Below, in pieces: positions 55,886 to 63,994 of a stretch of 64,000 nt of DNA (positions are counted from its first letter, which is position 1; every line of letters begins with the position of its first letter). Source of the stretch: Sphingopyxis sp. GW247-27LB. GTDB lineage: Bacteria; Pseudomonadota; Alphaproteobacteria; Sphingomonadales; Sphingomonadaceae. The notes beneath the pieces were generated by a model. It had not been told where the DNA came from, did not search any database, and saw nothing but the letters and a program-made list of their open reading frames with translations. The stretch spans positions 2,468-66,467 of the forward strand of contig NZ_NIWD01000016.1 of NCBI RefSeq assembly GCF_002277025.1, in the 5' to 3' direction. A program made the translations under genes and the position numbers.

Positions 55886-56314
55886 ATGCGTTTGCTGTTG
55901 GCCGCCGTCGCGCTGTTGCCGCTCGTTCCGACCGAAGCGGCCGCCGAAAGCTGGTATCTTGTCGGGGGGAACGAAAATACCCGGACCTATGTCGATCTTT
56001 CGAGCCTGCGTCCGCTCGACAACAAGATGATCGGCGACATCCAGAGCGTCTATTCGACGCCGCTCGACGGCGACATCTGGGGCGTGAAGATCCGGCAGGA
56101 ATTCGATTGCACCGGCAATTATTTCCGCACGCTGCAGTACAGCTATTATGGCGCCAGGGGCGCCTATATCGACACTGAGGCGTCGGAAACGATCAACGAG
56201 CAGAAGGTGCCCGCGCCGGACAGCATCAACGAAGCGGTGATGGAGTTCGTCTGCTACCGCACCGGCGGGACGCAGGTCGCCAATCCATTCGACGATGCCG
56301 CGGCCAATTTCTAG
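55886..56314 (+). CDS. Secreted protein, surface-adhesin E-like
   Basis: A 142-residue exported protein (signal peptide MRLLLAAVALLPLVPTEAAA). The mature part, SWYLVGGNENTRTYVDLSSL and a pair of cysteines (EFDCTG, EFVCYR), is compatible with the small beta-rich protein-E-like fold of surface-adhesin proteins. It stands alone as the only plus-strand gene between uvrC and the atp operon. Function unknown. Confidence 0.75.
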   Translation: MRLLLAAVALLPLVPTEAAAESWYLVGGNENTRTYVDLSSLRPLDNKMIGDIQSVYSTPLDGDIWGVKIRQEFDCTGNYFRTLQYSYYGARGAYIDTEASETINEQKVPAPDSINEAVMEFVCYRTGGTQVANPFDDAAANF

Positions 56315-56359
56315 GGCAGCGCGCGATATTCGCCGTTAGCCGGGCACCTCCATAACAAA

Positions 56360-56383
56360 ACGCCCGCGGCAATCCGCGGGCGT
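56360..56383 (-). terminator. Terminator of the atp operon
   Basis: A perfect 10-bp stem ACGCCCGCGG/CCGCGGGCGT with loop CAAT. On the minus strand it is followed by TTTTGTTATG, matching a rho-independent terminator 24 nt after the stop of atpF. It may also limit the plus-strand gene ending at 56314. Confidence 0.88.
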
Positions 56384-56406
56384 CTCGTGCCGGCAATATC
56401 GGACGG

Positions 56407-56943
56407 TCAGCCCTTGGAGACCGCCGCGATTGCCTGATCGACCAGCGCCTTGTCGGCCTTGGCGTCGTGCTTGGCCGCGATCAGCGTCGCCGCGGCGTCG
56501 GTCGCCGCTTTGGCGGCCGCGGTGCGGACCTCGGCGAGCGCCCCTGCTTCGGCCGCTGCAATGCGGTCTTCGGCCATCTGCTTGCGGCGCGCGATCAGCG
56601 CGGTCGCGTCGGCCTTCGCCTTGGCGACCAACGCTTCGGCTTCGGTGGTGGCACGCGCGCGCATTTCTTCGGCTTCGCGCGTGGCGTCGGCGAGCCGGGC
56701 TTCATACTCAGCCTTCAACGATTCGGCGTCGAGGCGAAGCTGCTCGGCTTCGTCGAGCTGCTTGCGGATCTCGTCGATGCGCTTGTCGAGCATCGCACCA
56801 AGCCCCGCGGGAGCCTTCTTCCAGACCAGCACGAGCAGGAAGATGGTCATCGCGAGCGCGACCCACCAGCTCGGTGACGACAGGAAGGCCGCGCCGCCGC
56901 CATGCGCCGCGCCCGCGGCTTCGGAGAGGATGAGTTCAACCAT
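56407..56943 (-). CDS. atpF: ATP synthase F0 subunit b
   Basis: Peripheral-stalk subunit, 178 residues: one N-terminal membrane helix (WWVALAMTIFLLVLVW) followed by a long charged coiled-coil (KRIDEIRKQLDEAEQLRLDA onwards). It is the last gene of the F0 cluster and overlaps the b' gene by 8 nt. Together with b' it forms a heterodimeric stalk, as in other alphaproteobacteria. Confidence 0.95.
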   Translation of the reverse strand: MVELILSEAAGAAHGGGAAFLSSPSWWVALAMTIFLLVLVWKKAPAGLGAMLDKRIDEIRKQLDEAEQLRLDAESLKAEYEARLADATREAEEMRARATTEAEALVAKAKADATALIARRKQMAEDRIAAAEAGALAEVRTAAAKAATDAAATLIAAKHDAKADKALVDQAIAAVSKG

Positions 56944-57433
56944 GGAGCACCGCCTTCACCGCCTGCTTCGCATCTGCCGCGGCGACCTTCACGCCCGAAA
57001 GCTTGGCGACCAGGTCGCCCGCCGCTTCGGCCGCGACAGCCTCGATCTCGGCCATCGCCGACTTGCGCGCCGCGGAGACGTCTGCCTCTGCAGCCGCGAG
57101 CTTGTCCGCCAGCTCGGCGTCGACCTTGGCAAGGCGCTTCTCGGCGTCGCGCGCCGCCTTGTCCTTGGCGTCCTGCACCGCGGCCTGCGCCGCTGCGCGG
57201 CTGAGGTCGCTCTGCTGGCGATACTGTTCTTCCAGCCCGTCGGCTGAAGCGTGCGCCGCCTTCGCCGCCGCCAGATCGTCGGCGATCTTGCGATCGCGCG
57301 CATCGACCGTCGCTTCGATCTTGGGATACATGCCCAGACCGATCACCACGAACACCGCGCCGAAAATCAGCGCGAGCCAGAAAAGCTGCGAGGCAAAATA
57401 CCAGTTTTCAGCCAGCTGGTTAATCTGTGGCAT
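56936..57433 (-). CDS. atpG: ATP synthase F0 subunit b'
   Basis: The second stalk subunit, 165 residues, with membrane helix WLALIFGAVFVVIGLGMYP and a coiled-coil tail. Occurrence of separate b and b' is shared with alphaproteobacteria and photosynthetic organisms. A strong hairpin lies between it and atpE upstream. The name atpG/atpF' varies between databases. Confidence 0.95.
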   Translation of the reverse strand: MPQINQLAENWYFASQLFWLALIFGAVFVVIGLGMYPKIEATVDARDRKIADDLAAAKAAHASADGLEEQYRQQSDLSRAAAQAAVQDAKDKAARDAEKRLAKVDAELADKLAAAEADVSAARKSAMAEIEAVAAEAAGDLVAKLSGVKVAAADAKQAVKAVLHG

Positions 57434-57483
57434 CTATCTTCTTTCGCTTGACGACTGGACCGGAATCCGCACCCGGATGCGAT

Positions 57484-57517
57484 GCCGCGCCGTCCCGCGA
57501 ACCGGGATCGGCGCGGC
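57484..57517 (-). other. Strong hairpin between atpE and atpF'
   Basis: A 9-bp stem GCCGCGCCG/CGGCGCGGC continued by TCCCG/CGGGA with one bulge, in the gap between atpE and the b' gene. No T-run follows. It is likely an mRNA-stability or processing element helping higher atpE expression. Confidence 0.6.
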
Positions 57518-57523
57518 GCCGGA

Positions 57524-57754
57524 TCAGGCTGCCTTCAGATACAGCAGGATCGCGATCAGGAACGACAGCAGGCCCAGAAGCTCGGCGGCGGCGAAGCCGA
57601 TGAACAGGCGGCCCTGCTGGCCGTCGGCAGCGGCCGGATTGCGCAGCGCGCTTTCCAGGAAGCTACCGAAAACATTGCCCACGCCGATCGCGGCCATGCC
57701 GGCGCCGATCGCGGCGAGACCGGCACCGATGAGCGTCGCTGCTTGTGCGTCCAT
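57524..57754 (-). CDS. atpE: ATP synthase F0 subunit c
   Basis: Rotor-ring proteolipid, 76 residues with two membrane helices joined by the polar RNPAAADGQ loop. The ion-binding carboxylate is the Glu in GFAAAELLGLLSF. The sequence gives no sodium-binding signature, so a proton ring is expected. AAGGAG lies before the ATG; the strong ribosome-binding site fits the need for many copies. Confidence 0.97.
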   Translation of the reverse strand: MDAQAATLIGAGLAAIGAGMAAIGVGNVFGSFLESALRNPAAADGQQGRLFIGFAAAELLGLLSFLIAILLYLKAA

Positions 57755-57795
57755 GAATTTAACTCCTTGATATAATCGTTTGGTTTTAAACGGGA

Positions 57796-58587
57796 TTAGT
57801 GAAGGTTGACCGCGTCGTTGATATAGAGCGAGGTCAACAGAGCGAAAACATAGGCCTGGATGCCGGCGACGAGCAGTTCGAGCGCGCTGATGCCGATCAT
57901 CAGCGCCATGCTGGCGATGCCGACCGGCAGGCCGATTGCGGCGCCGGCACCCGAGCTCTGGACGATGAAGTTGGCGAACACTTCGAGCAGGACGTGCCCG
58001 GCGGTCATCGCGACGAACAGTCGCAGGCCGAGGCTGAACGGGCGCACCATGAAGGACACGAACTCGATCGGCGCGATGAAGGGGATCATCGGCCAAGGCG
58101 TGCCGTGCGGAACGAACAGCGAGAAGAAGTGCAGGCCGTGCCGCCAGAAACCGACGACGAGCACGATCGCGAAGGAAAGGACCGCGAGCACCCCGGTGAT
58201 GGTGAAGTGGCTGGTGACCGTCAGCGGATGCAGGCCGCCGAGGGCAAAAGGCACCATTCCCAGGATGTTGCAGAACAAAATGAACATGAAGAGTGAAAAG
58301 ACGTAGGGCGTATATTTGCGCCCTTCGGGCCCGATATTCGTCGACATCATCGACGAAATGAAGCCCGTGAAGCCTTCGACCGCCATCTGCCAGCGGCCCG
58401 GAACGAGCTGGCGCTTCATGCCGCCGAGCATGAACAGCCAGAGGATGACGGCGGCGGCGAGCATCCAGACGGCGCTGGTGGTCAGCCATACTTCCCGTCC
58501 GCCCGCCGCGAACAGCTTCGCGATCGGTTCGACGGTGAACTGGTGCATCGGGTCGAATTTACCGGCCTCAGCGGACACGCTCGTCAC
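57796..58587 (-). CDS. atpB: ATP synthase F0 subunit a
   Basis: Stator channel subunit, 263 residues with five to six membrane helices. The essential arginine is in RPFSLGLRLFVAMTAGHVLL. The ORF starts at GTG (58587); an internal ATG (58548) at MHQFTVEP is possible. It follows atpI by 38 nt. Confidence 0.96.
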   Translation of the reverse strand: MTSVSAEAGKFDPMHQFTVEPIAKLFAAGGREVWLTTSAVWMLAAAVILWLFMLGGMKRQLVPGRWQMAVEGFTGFISSMMSTNIGPEGRKYTPYVFSLFMFILFCNILGMVPFALGGLHPLTVTSHFTITGVLAVLSFAIVLVVGFWRHGLHFFSLFVPHGTPWPMIPFIAPIEFVSFMVRPFSLGLRLFVAMTAGHVLLEVFANFIVQSSGAGAAIGLPVGIASMALMIGISALELLVAGIQAYVFALLTSLYINDAVNLH

Positions 58588-58625
58588 TCCACATTATCCC
58601 TGGGCCTGGGCCGCGGGGCTGAACC

Positions 58626-58967
58626 TCATGGTTCCGAACCGCCCTTGCCGTGCGATGCGGCATTGGCGATCCGGAAGATATTCCGGAAGGCGACGATGAT
58701 CCCGAGGGCCAACATCCCCAACAAACCCCAGGGCGACGTGCCCGCGAACCGGTCGATCAGCCAGCCGATCAACGCTCCGCCCAGCAATCCGCCCAGCAGC
58801 TCCGCCAGCACCCGGTTTCCGAGCCGGTAATTGGCATCGGATTCGGGTGCCGCGACCCCGGCCCGTTTCGCTTCTGCGGCTTCGGCCCGGTCCAATCGCT
58901 CTTCGAGCGAGACCAGGCGCGAATCCTCCGAAGCTGGTTCCGGATCGCTGCCGTTCCCCGTCATCAT
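58626..58967 (-). CDS. atpI: AtpI/AtpZ-like ATP synthase assembly protein
   Basis: A 113-residue protein with an acidic N-terminal tail and two membrane helices (LAELLGGLLGGALIGWLIDRFA and LLGMLALGIIVAFRNIF), the pattern of AtpI/AtpZ, which assists c-ring assembly or Mg2+ supply. It leads the F0 operon; AGGAGG precedes the ATG by 7 nt. A promoter and a hairpin sit upstream. Confidence 0.9.
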   Translation of the reverse strand: MMTGNGSDPEPASEDSRLVSLEERLDRAEAAEAKRAGVAAPESDANYRLGNRVLAELLGGLLGGALIGWLIDRFAGTSPWGLLGMLALGIIVAFRNIFRIANAASHGKGGSEP

Positions 58968-59014
58968 GCGCCATCCTCCTGAAACAGAAGCGGAAACCTC
59001 CGATTCTGCCTGCG

Positions 59015-59036
59015 AAAAAAGGCCCGAAAAATCGGG
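59015..59036 (-). terminator. Terminator-like hairpin in the atp leader
   Basis: On the minus strand CCCGATTTTTCGGG is followed by CC and six T residues. It lies upstream of atpI and downstream of the probable promoter, so it may work as an attenuator; alternatively it is a second terminator for the ydbL operon. Confidence 0.55.
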
Positions 59037-59055
59037 GGACCCCTAAGGCGCGGCC

Positions 59056-59084
59056 CGTTTAGGAATGCCGCCCCATGAAGTCAA
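59056..59084 (-). promoter_or_regulatory. Sigma-70-type promoter of the atp operon
   Basis: On the minus strand TTGACT (59079-59084) and TAAACG (59056-59061) are separated by exactly 17 nt. Transcription would start near 59049, giving a leader of about 80 nt before atpI. Confidence 0.55.
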
Positions 59085-59092
59085 TGCTTGTG

Positions 59093-59134
59093 CGCGGGTG
59101 CACAAAAATGACTGCCCGCGGGCGCACAAAAATG
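59093..59134. repeat. Tandem 18-nt direct repeat
   Basis: Two copies, 59093-59110 and 59117-59134, differ at one base; the shared end is GCACAAAAATG. They lie between the atp promoter and the ydbL terminator, with GC-palindrome GCCCGCGGGC at 59114-59123 and again at 59166-59175. Confidence 0.7.
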
Positions 59135-59162
59135 CCGCCGCGTTTAGGGGCGCGGCGGCATT
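59128..59162 (-). terminator. Terminator of the ydbH-ynbE-ydbL operon
   Basis: A perfect 12-bp stem AATGCCGCCGCG/CGCGGCGGCATT with an 8-nt loop, followed on the minus strand by TTTTTG. It starts 32 nt after the ydbL stop. Confidence 0.9.
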
Positions 59163-59193
59163 GACGCCCGCGGGCGCCCTTGAAAACAATATC

Positions 59194-59598
59194 TTAGGGG
59201 CAGCGCGAATCGCGCACCGGCGGGCCGTTGTCGCGCGTCAGCCAGCGGCCGTCGGGCGCCTTGTATTTTTCGCCCGGCTTGGTCTTCGCGATCAGATTGC
59301 ATCCCGTCGCGAAGGCGAACTGTTCGACGGTGCTGCCCTGCGGCGCGTTGGAGGTGTAGGCCGCCTTGCGCTTGATGTTGATGTCGTTGACGATATCGCG
59401 CACCGCCGCGGTCGGGCTCGACACGAAGCCGAGATAGCCGTCGGGCTGCTCGCCGATCTGCCCCGCCGAGCGCGCCGCTTCATAGGCCGGATCGCGCTGC
59501 GCCATCGCCGAAGGCACCGCGACGGCGATCGCGGCGGTCACCGTGATCGCGGCCATCGCCATTCCGCCAGATTTCCAGTGTTTCCAACGCATTGTCAT
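59194..59598 (-). CDS. ydbL: YdbL-like periplasmic protein (DUF1318)
   Basis: A 134-residue exported protein (signal segment about 14-33, PSAMAQ). The mature domain carries YLGFVSSPTAAVRDIVNDIN, typical of DUF1318. In E. coli ydbH-ynbE-ydbL form one operon whose products build an outer-membrane lipid-transport bridge; YdbL was described as a modulator. Here all three genes are kept in the same order. Confidence 0.9.
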   Translation of the reverse strand: MTMRWKHWKSGGMAMAAITVTAAIAVAVPSAMAQRDPAYEAARSAGQIGEQPDGYLGFVSSPTAAVRDIVNDINIKRKAAYTSNAPQGSTVEQFAFATGCNLIAKTKPGEKYKAPDGRWLTRDNGPPVRDSRCP

Positions 59599-59620
59599 TC
59601 TACCCCATCTATTCGCTCGA

Positions 59621-59836
59621 TCAGAAGATATCCTCGTTCTGCTCGATCAATTTCTTCGCATCACCATCGAGCTTGTACACGATTTCCTGCTTGATGTTGA
59701 TGTTGAGGTTGATCTCGATCGGCTTGTCGGGCGTGTCGATCTGCACACAGGCGGTAAGGCCCGCCAGCCCGCAGAGGATCGCCAGATACCGGCCACCGAT
59801 GGTCAGCCTCCTTCTTTCCTTGTTGGATATCGTCAT
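59621..59836 (-). CDS. ynbE: YnbE-like lipoprotein
   Basis: A 71-residue outer-membrane lipoprotein with lipobox LTAC (lipid-modified Cys30) and the mature segment VQIDTPDKPIEINLNINIKQ, characteristic of YnbE. It starts in the stop of ydbH (ATGA). The beta-rich mature part is thought to extend the YdbH bridge. Confidence 0.9.
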   Translation of the reverse strand: MTISNKERRRLTIGGRYLAILCGLAGLTACVQIDTPDKPIEINLNINIKQEIVYKLDGDAKKLIEQNEDIF

Positions 59837-62800
59837 GGCACGGGCTCGCTTTCTGGGGGCTGAACGGGCGGTTCGGCGCCCGCCTTGGCGGCATCGACCT
59901 GTTGCTGCACGCGCAGCAGGGTCGGGAGATTCTGTTCGATCACCAGCGTCGGGTCATAGAAGCCCTTGGCCGAGGAGATGAGCTGGCGGAAGGGCGCCTG
60001 GATCTTGACGTTGAAGACGAAGGGCAGTTTCGCGACCTGGCGGGTCAGGAAGTTCCGCGTCGCGCCCTCGCCCTGCCCCACGCCGCCAAAGCGGATATCG
60101 GTCACCATTTCCCCGTCGAGGTCCCCATTGAGGATGATCGTCAGGTCGTCATATTGGAGGCTGCGCAGCGCGCCAAAGGCAAAATTGGCGATGGTGCCCA
60201 GATTGTGATTCGACAGCTCGCCGACATAGGCGAGCGTCCCGCCGCCGCTGCGCGAATCGATGCGCCCGCCGACGATGCGCCCGCCGAGCCCGTCGAATTC
60301 GACCGGCAGCGTTCCGTCGAACTTGCCCGTCGCGTTGATGTTCTCGAAACCGAACTGCTGCAGAAAGACCGCGGCCTCGACGCCGACGATATCGAAGGAC
60401 AGGCGCCGCGGTTCGGTGGCGTTGAAATCGAGCGTCGCGGGGTGGAGCACCAGTTCGCCGCCGGCGAAAGGCCAGCGCCCGCCCTCGATTCGGACACGGT
60501 TGTCGCCGAGCAGCCGATATTCGATCGTCCCTGCCGTGACGGGAATGCCGGGATTGATTTCCGCCACCGTCGCGATCTGCGAAGGCGCCGAGTGGAGCCC
60601 CACCAAATCGTCGAAGGTCAGCGTCGTCGTCAGCCCTTTGACGGGGCCGAAGGCGGCGGCGAGGTCGGTGTTCGCGGTGGCGAAGGTGCCGCGGCTGGTG
60701 ACCCCCGCCGGGGTCCAATCGATCTGCCCGTCGCCCACCACGGAGCCCTGGACATTGGCGACGACGCCGAGTGCGAGCCGGGTGAGCTGGTCGGGCTGGA
60801 AGCCTTCGTCGAACCGCAGCTCGGGGACTTTCAGGTCGGCATGGCCCGTGCCCGAGCCCAGCTCGTGGAGGATCACGGTATCGAGGACCTTCCGTCCCGA
60901 CTTGCGCTCGTGAAAGCTCGCGGTGGCGTCGATGCGGCCCGCCGCATAGCGAAGCGTCGCGGCATCGCTCGTCAGCGGAAAGAAGCGCGGATTGGGCGCG
61001 GCGTCGGTGAGCAGCAGCCCGCCGTCGAGCGTCAGCGCTCCGCCTTGCCAGCGCCATTGGCCGGCAATGTCGGAGAGGTTGAGCGGCACGGCGCCGATCT
61101 TGCCGCTCGCGCCCGTCAGATCGCCCTGCATGCCGCCCGCAGTGCCGCGCCCTGAAATGCGCGTGGCGGCGAAGCGCGTGACGCTGTCGCCCTCCCCTAG
61201 CCGCACATCGGCGCCGGCAAGCGTCCAGCGCATCGCGGCGAGGTCGACCTCGCCCCGCCCCGCATCGAAGGCAAAGGGCGATGAGCCGCTCGCCCCGCGC
61301 AGCGCGATGCCCGGAATCCGGACGATGCCGCGCAGGCCGTTCGGCCCGGCGCTGAGCAGCGGGGCGCCGGGGCGGCTGCACAGGTCGATGCCGCTGCGGC
61401 CGAAGCGGAGGCCTGCCGCCGCGAGCCGCTCGAAGCCGACGCGCGTGCAGCCGCCGCCGAGCGCGATGTCGCCGGTCGGCGCGATCGCTCCGGCGAGCGG
61501 GATCGTCAGCCCCTCGACGCGGCCGTCGGCGAGTGGGCCCGACAGCGCGGCGCGCGTCGCGAAGCGCACCATCCCGTCGCGGCCGCCCGAGAAACGGACC
61601 GGATCGAGCACCAGCCGCGCGCCGCCAGCGGTATAGGCGTCGAAGCGTGCCTCGCCGCGCGTCGTTCCGTCGGCGCTGCGATCGAGCGCAAGCGATCCCG
61701 ACGGCAGGTCGCCGCCGCCGAAGGTCCAGTCGCCCGAGATCGTCATCGCCGGGCTCGGCGTCGCGAGCAGCCATGCGATACGGCTGTCGGCGCTGCCCGT
61801 GATCCGCGCGCCGCTCTCGCTTTGGAACTGCGGCGCGATCAGTTCGAAGCGCGCGGTCCTGCCCTCGCCGGCGAGCGCGAAGGAACTGCTGCCGCCCGTG
61901 TCGGTAAGCATGCGTGACAAGGCGGCGGTCGCCTTCGTGGCAAGCGGGCCGAGCGGGCTCCCGTCGAGGCTCCTGGCACTCGCGGCGATCGAACGCCGTA
62001 GCGCCGTGCCCGCGCTTGCCTCGGCAAAGCGAATCTCGCCTTGGGCTTGCGGCGCCGCGCGGCCGACCACCGCCTTGGCGGACAGGTCGACGCGGTGCGC
62101 GGCGAAATCGAGCGCGCGCAGTTCGGCCATCTCGGCGGTAAGGTCGAGGTCGGTGCGCGCAGCGCTGCCCGTAAAGCGGGCCCATACCCCCAGCCTGTCG
62201 GCTTGCGCCGCACCCGCGGCGAGCTTGGCGATGCTCGCATCGGCGGTACCGCGCCAGCTTTGCAAATTTTCGGCGAGCGATACGTCGAGCGCGATCTGCG
62301 GGCTGTGCGCGCTGACGCTGCCGTCCGCGCAGGTCAGGCGCTTCCCGCGCAGCGGCCCCTTGAGCGTCGGGCGGACGTCGCGGACCCGCACGTCGCCATA
62401 GAAGCTGACGCCGTCCGCGGCACACCCCGCAGCGGCCAGCGTCGGCGCGACGAGCGCGAGCTTGCCGGCAAAATTGTTCCTGAGATTGCCGCCGCCATTG
62501 AGCACGGCGCCGATATTGCCCCACGGCGTTTCGACCCGCGCGCGGGCATCGGTGAGGACCGCCGAGAGGTCGGGCAAGGTGAAGGGCGTCGTGTCGGTCG
62601 GATCGCGGAACTTGTCGAGCGCGCCCAGCGAAAGCTGGCCATCGACGAAGCGGCCGTAGAGGCGCACGCCGTCGGCCCGAATCTCCGATACATAGGGGCC
62701 CGAAAAGCCATAGCCGAGCGACACTTCGACCCGCTTCGCGGTCAGGTCGGGCCGCGCCGGATCGCCGATCACGACATTGCTGAGGCGTTCGGTGCGAAAG

Positions 62801-62985
62801 CCGATCTCGTCGATCGTGTAGCGCGCGGGAATACCGCGGCTGTCGAGCTGGTCGCGAATGAAGCGATCGGCGATCGGTTCGCGAGCGAGCCACAGGCCCA
62901 GCGCCAGCGCGGCGACGGCGCCCGCGGTCAGCCAGCGCTTCTTGAACAATCGCTTGGGCGGCGGCGGCGCTTCGGGGTCGGTCAT
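59833..62985 (-). CDS. ydbH: YdbH-like AsmA-family intermembrane bridge protein
   Basis: A 1050-residue inner-membrane-anchored protein with one N-terminal helix (WLTAGAVAALALGLWLA, about 18-34) and a very long periplasmic beta-repeat domain resembling AsmA-like bridge proteins. The C-terminal VNLNGxLxG-like region (FGALRSLQYDDLTIILNGDL) and FVFNVKIQAPF are seen. In E. coli YdbH with TamB and YhdP handles phospholipid transport to the outer membrane. The ATG at 62985 is used; the longer start is a TTG. Confidence 0.9.
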   Translation of the reverse strand: MTDPEAPPPPKRLFKKRWLTAGAVAALALGLWLAREPIADRFIRDQLDSRGIPARYTIDEIGFRTERLSNVVIGDPARPDLTAKRVEVSLGYGFSGPYVSEIRADGVRLYGRFVDGQLSLGALDKFRDPTDTTPFTLPDLSAVLTDARARVETPWGNIGAVLNGGGNLRNNFAGKLALVAPTLAAAGCAADGVSFYGDVRVRDVRPTLKGPLRGKRLTCADGSVSAHSPQIALDVSLAENLQSWRGTADASIAKLAAGAAQADRLGVWARFTGSAARTDLDLTAEMAELRALDFAAHRVDLSAKAVVGRAAPQAQGEIRFAEASAGTALRRSIAASARSLDGSPLGPLATKATAALSRMLTDTGGSSSFALAGEGRTARFELIAPQFQSESGARITGSADSRIAWLLATPSPAMTISGDWTFGGGDLPSGSLALDRSADGTTRGEARFDAYTAGGARLVLDPVRFSGGRDGMVRFATRAALSGPLADGRVEGLTIPLAGAIAPTGDIALGGGCTRVGFERLAAAGLRFGRSGIDLCSRPGAPLLSAGPNGLRGIVRIPGIALRGASGSSPFAFDAGRGEVDLAAMRWTLAGADVRLGEGDSVTRFAATRISGRGTAGGMQGDLTGASGKIGAVPLNLSDIAGQWRWQGGALTLDGGLLLTDAAPNPRFFPLTSDAATLRYAAGRIDATASFHERKSGRKVLDTVILHELGSGTGHADLKVPELRFDEGFQPDQLTRLALGVVANVQGSVVGDGQIDWTPAGVTSRGTFATANTDLAAAFGPVKGLTTTLTFDDLVGLHSAPSQIATVAEINPGIPVTAGTIEYRLLGDNRVRIEGGRWPFAGGELVLHPATLDFNATEPRRLSFDIVGVEAAVFLQQFGFENINATGKFDGTLPVEFDGLGGRIVGGRIDSRSGGGTLAYVGELSNHNLGTIANFAFGALRSLQYDDLTIILNGDLDGEMVTDIRFGGVGQGEGATRNFLTRQVAKLPFVFNVKIQAPFRQLISSAKGFYDPTLVIEQNLPTLLRVQQQVDAAKAGAEPPVQPPESEPVP

Positions 62986-63133
62986 GGCCTGCAACTATTT
63001 TCCGTCCTTCGACCGCGAAACCCGTTCCCGCAAGCGCGCGCCCGGAAATCCCCTTTTGCCGCAGGAGATTGGTCCGCAACGCTGTCGTTCTTTTCTATGA
63101 CCGTTGAGTGCACCCCACAAGGCGGTTATTCCC

Positions 63134-63838
63134 ATGGGCATGGCCGATGCCGACGCGCCCGCGCCCCTTCCCGACCATGCGGGCCACCGCGCCCGCCTGC
63201 GCGCCCGGCTGCTCGGCGGCGATGTCGAGGGCATGGCCGATTACGAACTCGTCGAATATCTGCTCGCGCTCGCGATTCCGCGCCGCGACACCAAGCCGCT
63301 CGCCAAGGCGCTGCTGCGCGAATTCGGATCGCTCGCGCAGCTCGTCAGTGCCGACCCCGAATCGCTGCGGCGGGTCGAAGGCATGGGAGACACCGCGATC
63401 GCGGCGCTGAAGATCGTCCAGGCAGCAAGCCTTCGGATGCTGAAGGGCGAGTTCCGCGAAAAGCCCCTGCTCTCGAGCTGGGATTCGCTGCTCGACTGGC
63501 TGCGCGCCGATATGGGACCGATCGACGTCGAGCGTGTTCGCGTCCTCTATCTCAACGCGCGCAACATGCTGATCCGCGACGAGCTGGTAAGCGAGGGGTC
63601 GATCGACCAGTCGGCGATCTATGTGCGTGAGGTGATCAAGCGCGCGCTCGAACTCGGCGCGGCGGCGATCATCCTCGTGCATAATCACCCGAGCGGCAGC
63701 CCCGAACCGAGCCGGCAGGATATCGCGATCACCCGCGACATCGCCGAAGCCGCGGCCAAGCTGGGAATCGTCGTCCACGATCATATCATCATCGGCGGAT
63801 CGGAGTATCGCAGCCTCCGCGCGCACGGACTGCTTTGA
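63134..63838 (+). CDS. radC: RadC-family JAB-domain protein
   Basis: A 234-residue member of the RadC family. A helix-hairpin-helix part (DPESLRRVEGMGDTAIAALK) is followed by the JAB/MPN-like domain with metal-binding motif LVHNHPSGSPEPSRQD and an upstream catalytic Glu in SEGSIDQS. Despite its name a role in radiation repair is not proven. Two ATGs, 63134 and 63140, are near; the earlier in-frame TTG at 63104 is less likely. It is divergent from ydbH. Confidence 0.93.
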   Translation: MGMADADAPAPLPDHAGHRARLRARLLGGDVEGMADYELVEYLLALAIPRRDTKPLAKALLREFGSLAQLVSADPESLRRVEGMGDTAIAALKIVQAASLRMLKGEFREKPLLSSWDSLLDWLRADMGPIDVERVRVLYLNARNMLIRDELVSEGSIDQSAIYVREVIKRALELGAAAIILVHNHPSGSPEPSRQDIAITRDIAEAAAKLGIVVHDHIIIGGSEYRSLRAHGLL

Positions 63839-63957
63839 GGTCTCATGCGCGCTCCATTTGACTTGTGCGGGCAAGGCGGACATCATGCCGCGATGCCGAC
63901 GCTGCGCGCCCTGTCCCGACTCCACTCGCATGCGGGTCAACGCCTCGCGGGCCTCTA

Positions 63958-63994
63958 GCCCCGGGTCCGGCGCATCGTGCCCCGAGCCCGGGGC
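63958..63994. repeat. Short inverted repeat at the window's right end
   Basis: GCCCCGGG (63958-63965) and CCCGGGGC (63987-63994) pair as an 8-bp stem. The preceding 63839-63957 has no recognised gene. It looks like another REP-like intergenic unit; sequence is cut by the window edge. Confidence 0.5.

Noticed and set aside
53103..56030. 975-codon plus-strand frame opposite uvrC
   Set aside because: Asp/His/Arg-rich antisense translation with no known domain; uvrC is certain.
60149..63079. 976-codon second minus-strand frame within ydbH
   Set aside because: It is an out-of-frame shadow; the YdbH frame has the membrane anchor and operon overlap.
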